Positions 32,888 through 43,397 of a DNA stretch of 64,000 nucleotides are shown one piece after another (positions within the stretch are counted from its first letter, which is position 1; each line of letters opens with the position of its first letter). The notes beneath the pieces were generated by a model. That model was given only the letters and a program-made list of their open reading frames with translations. It did no database searches and was not told the origin of the DNA. The position numbers and the translations under genes are program-made. Source of the DNA: Flammulina velutipes (lineage: Eukaryota > Basidiomycota > Agaricomycetes > Agaricales > Physalacriaceae); assembly GCA_011800155.1 (NCBI GenBank), contig CM022375.1, positions 372,001-436,000 of the forward strand, given 5' to 3'.

Positions 32888-33878
32888 ATGGCAGACTACC
32901 ATGGCGCCCCTTCTATTGCTCTCGCGAACCGAATGGATTCATCATTCGCGTACGAGTTGCCCAGCGCCTACTTCGATTACGCGCCCGTTTGGACCGATAA
33001 ATCGACGCATGACGTTGAACGGGCGCAATAATACACCTGAGTATTCTGTCTACGGGTCAAGAGGAGCCGCCACAACATAGATGGCAGTCTCAAATCCATC
33101 GACCAACTCCTCGCTACCTTTCTCAGGTACGTTATCTCCATATCCCACGTCTGGTTGGTATCACTTAACAACTTCTTAGCCAACCTATGCCATGAACCCG
33201 CAAGAAAATCACAACGGCTACGCCGTTCCTCCACCAATCCAGTCTGGAGCGGGATACGTCCCATCGTCAAAGATGAACGGTAATAGGTCCTCTGTAAGTG
33301 CAATTTGTGTGTCACTTTGTATTTAATAATCGAACAGTATGTGTCCAGGATCCCATACTACGTCACCACGGTCTCTACCCTATTTCCTTGGATCACTTTC
33401 AAAATTACCACCAGGATGCACCCTGCGCCGATAGAGATCCCAGTCCATTCAGCAGTACTCCCTTAGCCAGACCGCCCCAATCCACCTACGCTGTCGCCAA
33501 GATAGGGATGTTTAGTGCGGCACATTCGTCCAGCTGGATGCCAGAGGCCGTTCTCGCTTCCCAGGCCCGTGGTCGAGCCATCGATGCTCCCACTAGCAAG
33601 GGGAGTACCTCGGACAGGGTCCCAAACCTTGCGTGCTACTTCTGTCGAAGCCGGAAGATCGCGTGCGGGAGACCTGCAGATGGCAGCGCATGCAAGTAAG
33701 TTGGACCCTTCTCTGTGGCGTTTAATAGCAGCTGACTTGTCTTTTTAGTCAATGTACTAAACGAGAATTGAAGTGCCAGTACCCGACTGGGTCAAGGAGG
33801 GGGCAGCATAAGCGAGGCGCGAGTAAAAAGGTAGTGGGCGTGGGACCTATGGACTATAGCGTCAATGTCTCCTTCTGA
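32888..33878 (+). CDS. Zn(II)2Cys6 DNA-binding protein with C-terminal zinc cluster
   Basis: The start is ATG at 32888 (MADYHGAPSIALANRMDSSF). The middle is Pro/Ser/Tyr-rich (YAVPPPIQSGAGYVPSS near 33220). The zinc cluster is NLACYFCRSRKIACG, 8 residues to a fourth Cys, then NQCTKRELKCQY. With the intron at about 33698-33749 (GTAAGT...TTTTTAG) removed, the spacing is C-x2-C-x6-C-x8-C-x2-C-x6-C, the canonical binuclear cluster of fungal transcription factors. The tail is basic (RRGQHKRGASKK), with a stop at 33876. A cluster near the C-terminus marks a small, conserved mushroom-type subfamily. The reading frame between 33025 and 33120 does not join cleanly, so there is an unseen intron or a frameshift and integrity is uncertain. 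Confidence 0.75.
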
Positions 33879-34239
33879 ACATTCGTTGTCTGCCTTCCAT
33901 ACTTCGTTGTCTTGGGGCGTTGTTTTTTCTACTTGTCCTCTTCTCTTGTATCTAAAAGAGCGCTATCGATATTCCATTCAATAATCAGTCGTACTTTAAG
34001 TAATCAAATATTTCTTTATTGACTGCCATGCGAGCTGGCAGTTCCCGGTACCGAAGCCAGGAGACGGGGAAATATAGTCGACACCGGATCCTCGTCATCT
34101 CCTCAAACTAAGTAAATAGCCGGAGAAGCACAGACTAAGTCACTAAGCTGGTCTTTTCGGATTTCCCGGCATCTTCCGGAGAACGAGGACACCCAAAGTC
34201 GTCAGGCGGTGTACCCTCGACGGACTTTTCACTGGGGGT

Positions 34240-34870
34240 TCAAGTCACGCCATGCCATTGTCCACGTATTCGTCTTGCGAGCTGTATATCCCTTTGCATA
34301 ATTGTCACGCGTTTGGCATGTAAGGCGCACAGGTTACTGATCCAGATTGTTAGATAACATGAGAGCGGACTGATGAGAAGCTGCGTACGCGTCTTCAAAT
34401 AGGTGGACAAGAAAGGCCTCCGTGGCCTCTTGTAGCGCTTGAATAGCAGAGCTCTGCCAGTGTAAGTCATATTCCTCGTTAGTGTCGGTCGTCAAGTCCA
34501 GTGCGATTTCGCGAACCTGATAGAGAACAGGGTGAGATACGACAAAGATGAAGCAGAAGGGTATACCAAACGGGAAAAGGGGAGCTTTCGAACGAGGAGA
34601 TTGGTAGTCTTTTGGTATTTACGAATTTCACGGAGTGCGACAGTTCCCGGCTTGAATCTTTGCTTTCTCTTTGGAGGTTCGTTATCTAAGTAGCTGTCAG
34701 CATACGCCAAACAAGTGGCTGGGACACGCACCTGGGACCTGTCTCCGTGGCAGCTTCCCACCCGTACTTTTTCTCGCAGTCTGTTTCTGTTTCTTTGCCG
34801 GAGACACGTTGTCTGAGCCTGAAGGACGGCGACCTTTTCTTTTCTGGCCAGTTTTCTGAGCTGTCGACAT
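34240..34870 (-). CDS. CENP-A: Centromeric histone H3 variant (CENP-A / CenH3), complete four-exon gene
   Basis: This histone replaces H3 in centromeric nucleosomes and specifies the kinetochore site. Minus-strand exons are 34870-34732, 34685-34567, 34516-34389 and 34336-34240, with introns of 46, 50 and 52 bp that all begin GT and end AG. The summed length is 483 bp, which closes as 160 residues plus stop. The N-tail is short and basic and keeps [13 protein letters not shown]. The fold starts at [15 protein letters not shown], then [14 protein letters not shown]. Loop 1 is longer than in H3 ([12 protein letters not shown]) and carries the CENP-A-type Trp before [15 protein letters not shown]. 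The end is [13 protein letters not shown] and [10 protein letters not shown]. The long loop 1, the Trp and the divergent tail separate it from canonical H3. It is convergent with the Zn2Cys6 gene. Confidence 0.93.
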
Positions 34871-37800
34871 TGAGATGATGGTGGTTCAGAAGAGAGACTA
34901 CTTCAATCTCATTATGAGTCATACAGTAGAGATAAGATCGCGGTTCTGGAGAGACGGTCGTTCGCCGTGACCTGGCCATACCTACTACACGACAGACATC
35001 AATTTTCCGCCGAAGCAAGTACGCAAACAACACCACCTTCCATTGCTTGGACACGTATCCAGCGCCGTCAGCGAAGGAACTGGTTTGGCTTCGATCGCGA
35101 CCAGAATCTCCTTCTTCCCTCTCATCCCAAGTTTCTACTTCGCTGCATCGTATCGAGTGTCTTCAGGTTGGTGTTGTAGTAATCGAACAACAGCACGTTC
35201 TCCTCTCCATCTCCGACTTCCAGAAATGCGGTACACCTCGCTCGATAGCGTCCCCATAGCCACTCGATAGAAGACCCAAACGTTGCCCAGCGCCTGTTTA
35301 TGATCCAGGTTCGATATCCACCTTTCATATACGCCGTGTAAGATGTCAGACGAAAGATCGCATCTGACAAAGAGGTTTTTAGTGTCGCGTTCAAACATCT
35401 TCACAAAGACAAGCCCACCTTGTCAATCAAGATTCACATCTCGGGTCCCGCTCGTTTGAGAGCTCGGTCATTGCCCTTCAAGCCTTCCGTCCAACCCGCA
35501 TTAACACCCTCCATGAAATCCTTGGTCCATCCGCGAGCCATGATCACGGAAATCGTCAAATCGCCTCTCACAAGGTATCGTGAGTATCAGAATGGAGCGG
35601 CCTGCCATGAGCGCTGATAATCCACCGCAAAGGCTCTCCCCGGTGTTGGTAACGAGCAGGTAACGAGCAATCTGCCGCCGAGCAACGAGGATGCGTCCCA
35701 AACGACTCACGGCATAGATTGTTGGACCCGTAATTCGTTCGCGTCTTCACTATCCAGCTGCCAGCTTCGTCGTGTAACGTTTGTGTTCGCCCGTCGGACC
35801 AGTGTCCGGCCAGTAAGACCCTTTACTGTCACTGGAGAACAGGACTGTTCCCTCTCGAGCCTCCGTCTTCTCCTGGGGTGATAGTGCAAGATGCCTTAAA
35901 TCTTCAGGAAAGCTCGTTTGCCTCCATCTGGCATTTTCCGACCAAGGTTCCACTTTTCCTCTCCCCTTGTGACCCCAACTGTCGATCCTTTTCAAGCGAC
36001 GTGGATTGTTTTTGAGATTGCAAGAAGTGAAGGGACCAGAAAAGGCTCCTGGTATGTCGGCAGTATCCTCTAACCAGGCGCATGTTAGTGAAAGTTGCGA
36101 GCCAAGGAAGAAATGAGCGCACAAGACGTTCCCGTTCAAGATCCAGTACGTCCACGGAGAGTCAAAGAGCTCCTTTCCTCTCCGCAACCTACATAATCTC
36201 CTCTCCGAACCCGGATGGCACTCTCGCGCTGATGGTAAGAGGTTGGGGGATGCCAAGTTTGCGCGGAAATGGATGTGATAGCGCGGTTGGTGATAATCGC
36301 GTGGACGGTGGTTGGCAAGCCGGAGGGAGGCCAGCCGGGAAAATTCAAGGGTATTATGCGAGAAAATGAGGGCGAGATAAGTATCAGGTCAAGGCTTGAG
36401 CAGAACCAGCCACGAATCTTGATGACGAATGGACAGCTTCCCTTTGGCAGCCCGAGTACCAGTTTTCGCGCTTTGGGTTTGGGCTTCGAGATCGGCGGCA
36501 CGAGGGAACAAATCAGACAGCTCGGAAATAGCTGGTTGAACAGTCGTGTTCGAGAACAGATACAAACGGCAGGGTTAGCTATGTATGTAGTCTAGGTATG
36601 CGAGTGTCAATGATACTGTCGACTATCAGCCATACGGAAAAGCTCACCTAACGATATACCCCGTAGTTGTTTGCATAGTAAGGGAATTGTAATTTGGTAG
36701 AAAGCAACGATCGGACATCGGGCCGTGCATCCCTCTTCCCGTCTCTGATGACCACCCTTCGACGAACGGCGAAGTACTGTACCAGCAAGCTCGAACGTCC
36801 GCGTCAAGGACAGGAATACGACGGACTGTATATCGAGCGAGGAACGAATACACTATTCTTGGTGCGTCGTCAGCCTCTTTCTCTTGTCTGTTTGCTCATT
36901 GGATGTCATAGACGCATTCAATACTAGCTGCATGAACCGAATCAGCCTTAGCAGCATGAACCTCTCAATTCGTTCGGCTGGACAGCGCAGATACTCCACT
37001 CAGCAACGCCGTATTCGCGCTCGGATTCCTTTCGGTCAACTTTTCCTATCAACTACGAATACTTATACTGGATGCTCTGCCTGGATAACAATCGACTAGA
37101 CGTGTGTTGCGATGCTTTCCCTTCTACGCCATTGCTAAATGCCTGCCCATAGAATCGTTCCTTGCGGGACTTTGGGCGACCCCAGCTTGCCACGCAGGCA
37201 TATCGGAAGACAAAGATAATCTCTCACAACGACTTAGACCATGCTCGCAACAAGCCTCTGCCTCCCCGCTACACGTGATATCGTCGTCATCGTCTCCGTT
37301 CGTTCGTTCCACCCGGGATTTTATTTTCGAGAATCGAGGAATGGGGGGTACAGCAGCGTGTGTCTCTATCTTGCTTTCCTCCCCCGCCTATTTATCGAAT
37401 ATCACAGCACGCCTCTCAAATAGGGAACGACTCTCCAACGGCCTGTCAATTACACGACGGGGGACGTGACGACTCTTCTCGAGCGTAGCATCCAATAGTG
37501 CCCGTCCCGACTTATACCAACAGCCATCTGGACATTCTGACTTCAATCTAGCTACCTCAAAATGTACGTTCGGAATGCTTGACGCGCTGCCCTATCGCTG
37601 AAAGTTTTTCCTACAGTTTCCTCGCAAGTCAGCTACCTTTTCGGGCGATGGTACCTTCTTACACGCCGTAGTCGGGAACCTGGTATGTCGCTGAAGAGGA
37701 GGTGGTAAAGAATGAGGAGACTAGGGCGGACAAAGAAGTTCGAGCTCTGTCTCCTTCATCTACAGCGAAGCGTTGGAATCCCGGAGACGCGCCGATTCTT

Positions 37801-38050
37801 CCAGCGTGCAGGCGAGGCGGCGAAGCAGGCAAACTCCCGTCCCAAGATAGCGTTGGACGATAGCAAACGTCAACTCCATCAAGGCCATCCCACCCGTAAC
37901 GAAGCTCAATCGAGATGTTTCTTCTGGAACAGCGTCAATATTGCGGAATCATCTTCGGCCATATCAACAAGAGCTGCCGTCTAGACTCTACCGCCACCTT
38001 CACCTCGTTTAACGACCAACACACCGCTCACCTACATATGATCAATCCTT
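34871..38050. other. Long interval without a confident gene
   Basis: Minus-strand stretches near 35650-35120 look locally coding (MARGWTKDFMEGVNAGW; MFERDTKNLFVRCDLSSDIL), and a 168-codon minus frame spans 35750-36256, but none joins into a gene model or matches a family I know. Plus-strand frames at 36269-36595 and 37712-37984 are likewise unrecognised. The first 200 bp upstream of 34870 are the probable CENP-A promoter. Confidence 0.4.
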
Positions 38051-39480
38051 TGCATGTAAGGTGCCATTGATCTACTCTCGCCGATGTGATTCAAACAGGA
38101 CTTTGATGCCTTTGTATCAACGTCATAACGAAATCCTACCAAGAACCCCCTGCGTCGTGCGATGCATGCGCGACTACATCAACAAGTGTGCTGCAGAGGT
38201 CTGCGACTCGGAGAGACAGGAATCGCCTGGTGCGAGGTTAGGTGAAATTTCCTTTACACATCTTGAAGTCAGTGTTCCATTCTCGTTCTTCGTTGGTTTG
38301 TGCTGATCTTAGTTAGTGTGCTTGACATTGTGTTGATACAATCTGTACTCGATTGCCAGAAACGTCTCTTCGGGTCCCCCTGTGAATGGCGCGCGCCGTC
38401 TATATCGATGATTTTCGTACCAGAGTGAGCCTTGGGTTCTCTTTCTCATCTACGTATACTAAAGAAGTTTCTCAGAGGGCAGGCCGAGTTTAAAAAGGCT
38501 TGGTTCTTGAATCCAATGTTTGGTCCAGGTGGTGAGTTTCAAAGCCTGGGATCTCTACGTCAAGCTAACCTCATGGCTTCCTAGGCAAATAGTGTCGCAC
38601 CAAAGAGGCCTTAATATGTAGTCCCAGCTTACCGTCTACTCTAATGGAGACCTGAGGGTCCGAATGTCAGGGCTGATCCATTGTCGACCTCATCGATTCA
38701 TTCACGAGAAGCTGATGAACGTCTTTCTGAACTTGGAATGGGACCATCGCTATCAAAACGCACATTTCCTTACTTTTTAAAAGGTAAGCTGCTTCCTGTC
38801 GTGGATCGTACCATGCACTAATGCGTCCACAACTAGACCGGAGCAATGGCTATAGAGCGGACGTATCAAGAGCCTTTCTTGCTGAACGAGATGTTCCCTC
38901 GCCTGACAGATTTCCTGCAACCACACAAGTAATTCGTCTGGCTTAAAAAAAGGAATACCATTTGGCAGTCACAGGGGAGAATACAATGGGACCTTACTCG
39001 GAAAGTCGTACAGCGTGACGGAGTTGGAGGAGGGGTATAGCCCTGTGTTGTCTCTTGCGCCCCACGTTCCTGAGGAAATGACGGCGGCGATGCTCTCGTT
39101 CAAGATCGATCGTGCCAGCGATAACGGAATCTTACGGCGCCTGAAACAGCCTCAACATTTTATTACGAAGGCTGGATCAAACGCGAGAATGATTCACGAC
39201 GACGAGTTTAATAATCCTCGCTGTGAGTTGGTTACGCGCGTGTCTTGAATACTGATTGTCGACGTTTGACTGCAGGGTATGAATCTTCGGGACAACGTTG
39301 ATGCCCAGCGTTCGGGATCGGGTCCCAGGCTTTGGCTGATAGCGAGGATGCCGTCGGAGACGTGTGCTTGCTTATGGATGGCCGAAACGCGATTTGGCGA
39401 CTCGCATGTTGGTGGCATATGGATGAACTTGGATTTCCATGCGAGGTTGTTAGTACGAGTTGGACGAAAAGGAGGATGAC
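38051..39480 (+). pseudogene. Unrecognised gene family X, copy 3
   Basis: The best-preserved part is an open segment at 38950-39230 (GKSYSVTELEEGYSPVLSL, PHVPEEMTAAMLSFKID, FITKAGSNARMIHDDEFNNP). An intron ending TTTGACTGCAG at about 39275 follows, then a second exon with VDAQRSGSG and GDVCLLMDGRNAIWRLACWW. Copies 1 and 2 resemble these two exons. Earlier exons (38061-38306) are likely. The family is unknown to me. The gene ends where the palindromic-word element at 39493 begins, so its 3' part may have been replaced by that insertion. Confidence 0.5.
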
Positions 39481-39907
39481 ATGCTTTGGGAACATCAGGA
39501 AGCCCGGAGGTTGTATCCCGAGGCTCCCGGAAACTCTAGAGCCCTGAGAGCTAGGGAGACAACCCCCCATATCCGGAAAGGTCTGGAATGCTCTGAAGCA
39601 AGGGTCCAATATCCGGAGACCTCTGGAGCGCTGGGAGCTCAGGAGTCTCTGGAGACTCTGGTGCTCCTGCTTGCTCCAGCGTTCTCTAGAGACTGCCAGA
39701 GGTGAAGACCTGAGATATACATCCTATAGCTATAGCTTGACTGTATTGCACACATTGAGCGATAAGAGAGCATAAAAACGATAGCATTGGTCTAACTAAA
39801 TACAATAAGGACTACTGTACAACAAAAAAAAGTCACCCGTCAATTTCTCTCAAATCACTCTCTACACATTGTCAGACCACCGTTCTCTGACAGCTTGCGT
39901 TCGATGC

Positions 39908-40468
39908 TCATTTCCCTAGGCGCGCGATGCGCTGCTTGTAGGCGTCCGTCAGACAAAGTATGCCAACCTATGGACGACAATTAGCACTAATAATGTAGGC
40001 GCGCACAATGAAAACTTACTTTCGGGCGGCGGGCAGAGGTCGTCTCTGCAGCTATACGGGTTCTCGGACAACCGACAAAATCTAAGAAATATCGTTACCT
40101 GCGTGCAATATCAAAGAGAGCAAGAACGGACATACGGATAATGGTACGAGGGGCAAGAGCTACGGCGGTTCGGACAGACACATCTTTGCCAGTTAGATGT
40201 CTATCCGAGGTGCGAGTGCGTGTACGTATGGTGGCGGCCAGAGAGAACAACAGATTAACGGGGGAGAATGGAGCTAGAAAAAGTCAACACTGTGCAAGAT
40301 TGTAAACGAAGGGAAAAACACACCAGGGAACCAAGAATCATAGAGGCTGGGCTCCTGGGTCATGTCAGTCAGTCCAAGACAGAGCTGGAGAGCGAGAACC
40401 GACGCACCAACGATATTCACTTCGCCCGGGTGACCTCCTTCGGCAGCGTAATACTCATCCCAGGCCAT
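39908..40468 (-). CDS. Four-exon gene for an unknown 140-residue protein inside a repeat element
   Basis: Minus-strand exons are 40468-40324, 40273-40099, 40062-40020 and 39967-39908, separated by GT-AG introns of 50, 36 and 52 bp. The sum is 423 bp and closes exactly as 140 residues plus stop. The protein starts MAWDEYYAAEGGHPGEVNIV. It has a hydrophobic stretch GASVLALQLCLGL, an Arg/Thr-rich patch (IRTRTRTSDRHLTGKD) and ends LTDAYKQRIARLGK. Sequence upstream of this ATG stays open in frame without an earlier ATG nearby, so the start could lie further up in another exon. I do not recognise the family. Perfect frame closure over three introns argues that it is or was recently a real gene, although it sits between inverted subterminal repeats. 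Confidence 0.6.
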
Positions 40469-40911
40469 GTCGACCGAAATGTGTTCCCACCTTGTGCTGT
40501 CCAAGGCAGTCGCGACAGAAATTGAAGAAGAAGCTGAGAGCGCGCAGTCAAAAGAAAGGCTGAAGGCAGGGAGAAGTTGGGGAGAGGGAGAAAAACGAAG
40601 GCCCCGTTTACGTTCCGTTTTGACGCGACAACCATGTGATCAATCGGAACGGACTTTGAAATCGACTTGTCAAATTTCTGTTCAGCTCAAGACACGGTCA
40701 AGGCATCTACGACCACAAAATAGATCTAAAGCAAACTAACACATGTAAAGCCTTTAGATTATACCAATGTCATTGTATTGGACCATAATCATACAGATAC
40801 ACATCATATGGCAAGGAATGGTGATACGGCCAGCTCTGACTCCCAGAGATGAAGGAGACAGAGAGTCTCTGGATGTCCTGGCACGAGCTCTGGAGGTCTC
40901 CCAGAGCTCCC

Positions 40912-41498
40912 CAAGGGGCATTCGCCCTGGCAAACCCTGAATCTGACCGGTGGTGGGGGGTTAGCCTTTCGTAAGCAACCCATTTGGGGAAGCTCACGCG
41001 TTCGGCACTGCGCCTCCTCGCAACTTTGCTCTGTATATCCCCCACTGATTGCGTCGATGAAAGAGCAAGGAAGCCTTGTGTTACCTTTCCTGAAGTTCTT
41101 TCAATTCATGTGTGCTATGCTACTCTAAAAAGTCAATTTATTCTTGGGATGAGCCGGCATTCACGAGGGTGACACTGGGTGAGTGTGGCGCGCGAAGGTC
41201 TTCACAAACCTCGACTCCGAGCACAGTATGAACCGTAAGCTTGTCGACGCGACCTCAGACTATGCCAGAATTTGGTAGTGGAAAAAAGAGACCGAATTTA
41301 AACACACAAGAACTGTTGCATGAATCTGTTTGCAGTATTTTACAGTGTATTACACGACTCAAGTTTCAGCGCGCTCGGGATTCGGGAGTCGGGATGCGCA
41401 CACTCGGCATCGCCGGCATTGCTGTGGGGGTGTGTTTGTTGAAGGGTCCTGGCGGACACCCAGTGGACTTAACGGACTTACCGGCCGCCAGCCCCTTG
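40912..41498 (+). mobile_element. hAT-like non-autonomous element, copy 2, with perfect 8-bp target duplication
   Basis: 587 bp, ends CAAGGGGC...GCCCCTTG. The flanks are GAGCTCCC at 40904-40911 and GAGCTCCC at 41499-41506, a perfect 8-bp target site duplication, which is the hallmark of hAT elements (5-8 bp inverted ends). It has no transposase and is nearly identical to copy 1 at 29771. It inserted into the right subterminal zone of the element at 39493-41629, so it is the younger of the two. Confidence 0.85.
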
Positions 41499-41947
41499 GA
41501 GCTCCCAGAGCTTTCTGCCCTTGCTTCGGAGGCTCTAAACTGTTCCGGATCAAGGCCCTGGGTTACAGAGCCACGGGAGCTATTCCGAGCCCACAGCCAC
41601 GATCCGGACCAAAAAAGGGTTTCCTGATGAAAGCTCTCAAACATGCCATACACCTCTTCAGTTAAAAAAGGTGGGCACGTCTCCGAAAGACGTTTGGACG
41701 CCAGGCTGAAAATCTTTTTATCAGACGACACCGAATATCATTTGCTCTGCCATTACTCCTGGGAGACACGAATGAAAGCCGGAAGGAAGCACGGCGCGTG
41801 GGAGCTATGGCGCATGCAGTAAACCATCCGGCGGGTACTTTTAGGGTGGTCAAATCAAGGTATCTCCTCTACCAAAAAAAAGGCCGCAACAGTTCTCCTC
41901 CATAGACTAAATAAAGTTTTTCTAACTTCTATTGACCCAGAAATAAA

Positions 41948-43334
41948 ACCAGATCTCTGAATCTCGAGATTCGGGCTGTTCAGACACCCCCATCGAGACC
42001 GTCTCGAGACTCTCAATCCCGGGAGTCTCGAGACTTTGTTCTTATTTAAATCATAGTAGCCAGTAGTAGTAGTAGTAGTATACAATAAATCATGTCAATA
42101 TAATTCAATCTTCTTTATTTAACTACTGGAAGGTCATTGAGGCTATATCTATACGATCATGGAGACAACCCCCAAGGCTTTGTCTCCAGACTATCTCCAA
42201 GGATTATCTCGAGATTGTCTTTGAGACAATGGAGACTATCCCCGAGATAATGCTTGAGACAATCCCGGGGAATGTCCCGGGACAAAGACCGCCAGTAACT
42301 CCGGCACCGTCTCGAGACAATGCTTGAGACATCACAGATGCGCCACTCACGTGAATCATCTCACCCGTCTCCTTCCCTGCGTAATAAGATCATATCTATG
42401 TATATCTGCTCATCTGGTTATGTGAACACCAACCTTTCTTCAATGGAGGTGTCTTATTTGAAAGATGCCATGAAGGTAAGAGGTAAGAGGCAAAGGCTGG
42501 CACATGACTCTGCCTCGATTGTTTTATGGAAACAAATGTTGTATTCACCGGCACGATGGGAAGAAACGGAAAGCATCAGGTGATGATGTTGATGTTGTTT
42601 GGGGTACACAAGAGAGTGCGTTTAAGGTCGCGCCCCCCCTCGCCCATGTGTAAGCCGCCCGCACGGCTGCTGAGGGCTACAAAGAACCGCCGTGGATTGT
42701 ATCAGTATGCGCCGCAGTGATCAATGTAAGCTTGGTACGAACAAAGAGTGAATTAAGCCGAATGTGCCGGTGAATGCAACATTCGTCGCCACAAAACAAT
42801 CGACGCGGAGACATGTGCCAGCCTTTGCTTCTTTCCTCTTACCTTCATGGCAGCCACTCGATCTTTCAACTAAGACGCCTCCCTGGCGGAAAGGTAGGAT
42901 CGTTGAACAGATATGTGTAGATGCTATTACGCAGATGTGGAGGACACGGGTAAGATCAGTCGAGTGGCGCATTTCGTAATGCTCTGTCTCGAGCATTGTC
43001 TCGAGACAATACCGGGATTGTTGGTTGAGATTGTCTCCAGATGATCTCCAGGGATTATCTCGAGCTTTGTCTCGGGGATTGTCTCGAGACAGTGCGGGGA
43101 CAATGCTCGAGACAATCCTTGGAGATAGTCTCGAGCTTTGTGTCAAAGGGTGTCTCGAGAACAACTCGGAGACTGTACAGGTAGCCTCAAGGGTATTTAG
43201 ATAGAGTAGATTGAATTATATTGACATGAATTATTGTATACTATGGCTACTATGATTTAACTAAGAACAAAGTCTCGAGATGGTCTCGAGGGGGGTGTCT
43301 GAACAGCCGGAATCTCGAGATCCAGAGATCTGGT
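41948..43334. mobile_element. Foldback element with about 600-bp inverted arms and TCTCGAGA word arrays
   Basis: The left arm, 41948 to about 42555, and the right arm, about 42763-43334, are reverse complements over their whole length with visible divergence. Ends are ACCAGATCTCTG / CAGAGATCTGGT. Next to each end lie arrays of GTCTCGAGAC and variants (GTCTCCAGAC, GTCTTTGAGAC). A shared middle segment includes AATCATAGTAGCCA, TTGACATGA..TA and AGGCAAAGGCTGGCACATG. A loop of about 207 bp remains in the centre. No transposase frame is visible. A (TAG)n microsatellite lies at about 42061-42079. Confidence 0.8.
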
Positions 43335-43397
43335 TCTTGACCGATACTCAGTACTTCGATGGCAAAAAAGACGTCTGCAGCCGACATGCTTTCACAA

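Larger units (their letters stand above)
39493..41629. mobile_element. Candidate DNA element with CTCTGGAG-type subterminal inverted repeats
   Basis: The left end CATCAGGAAGCCC (39493) and right end GGGTTTCCTGATG (41629) are inverted repeats. Subterminal zones (39530-39710; 40840-40910 plus 41499-41600) are packed with CTCTGGAG, CTCCGGA, GGGAGCTC and their complements. Shared longer words such as CTCTGAAGCAAGGG / CTCCGAAGCAAGGG, in inverted orientation, support one element. It contains the four-exon gene at 39908-40468 and is itself interrupted by the hAT-like MITE at 40912-41498. No transposase is visible, and no target duplication was found at these borders, so the exact limits are tentative. 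Confidence 0.5.

Noticed and set aside
34694..34731. A 38-bp first intron in the CENP-A gene (acceptor GCTGACAG)
   Set aside because: It leads to a stop two codons later. The acceptor CTTAG at 34686 restores the frame, with CTGAC as a plausible branch point.
41359..41731. Minus-strand ORFs crossing the MITE border
   Set aside because: They run through the terminal repeat into host flank and differ between the two MITE copies, so they are fortuitous.
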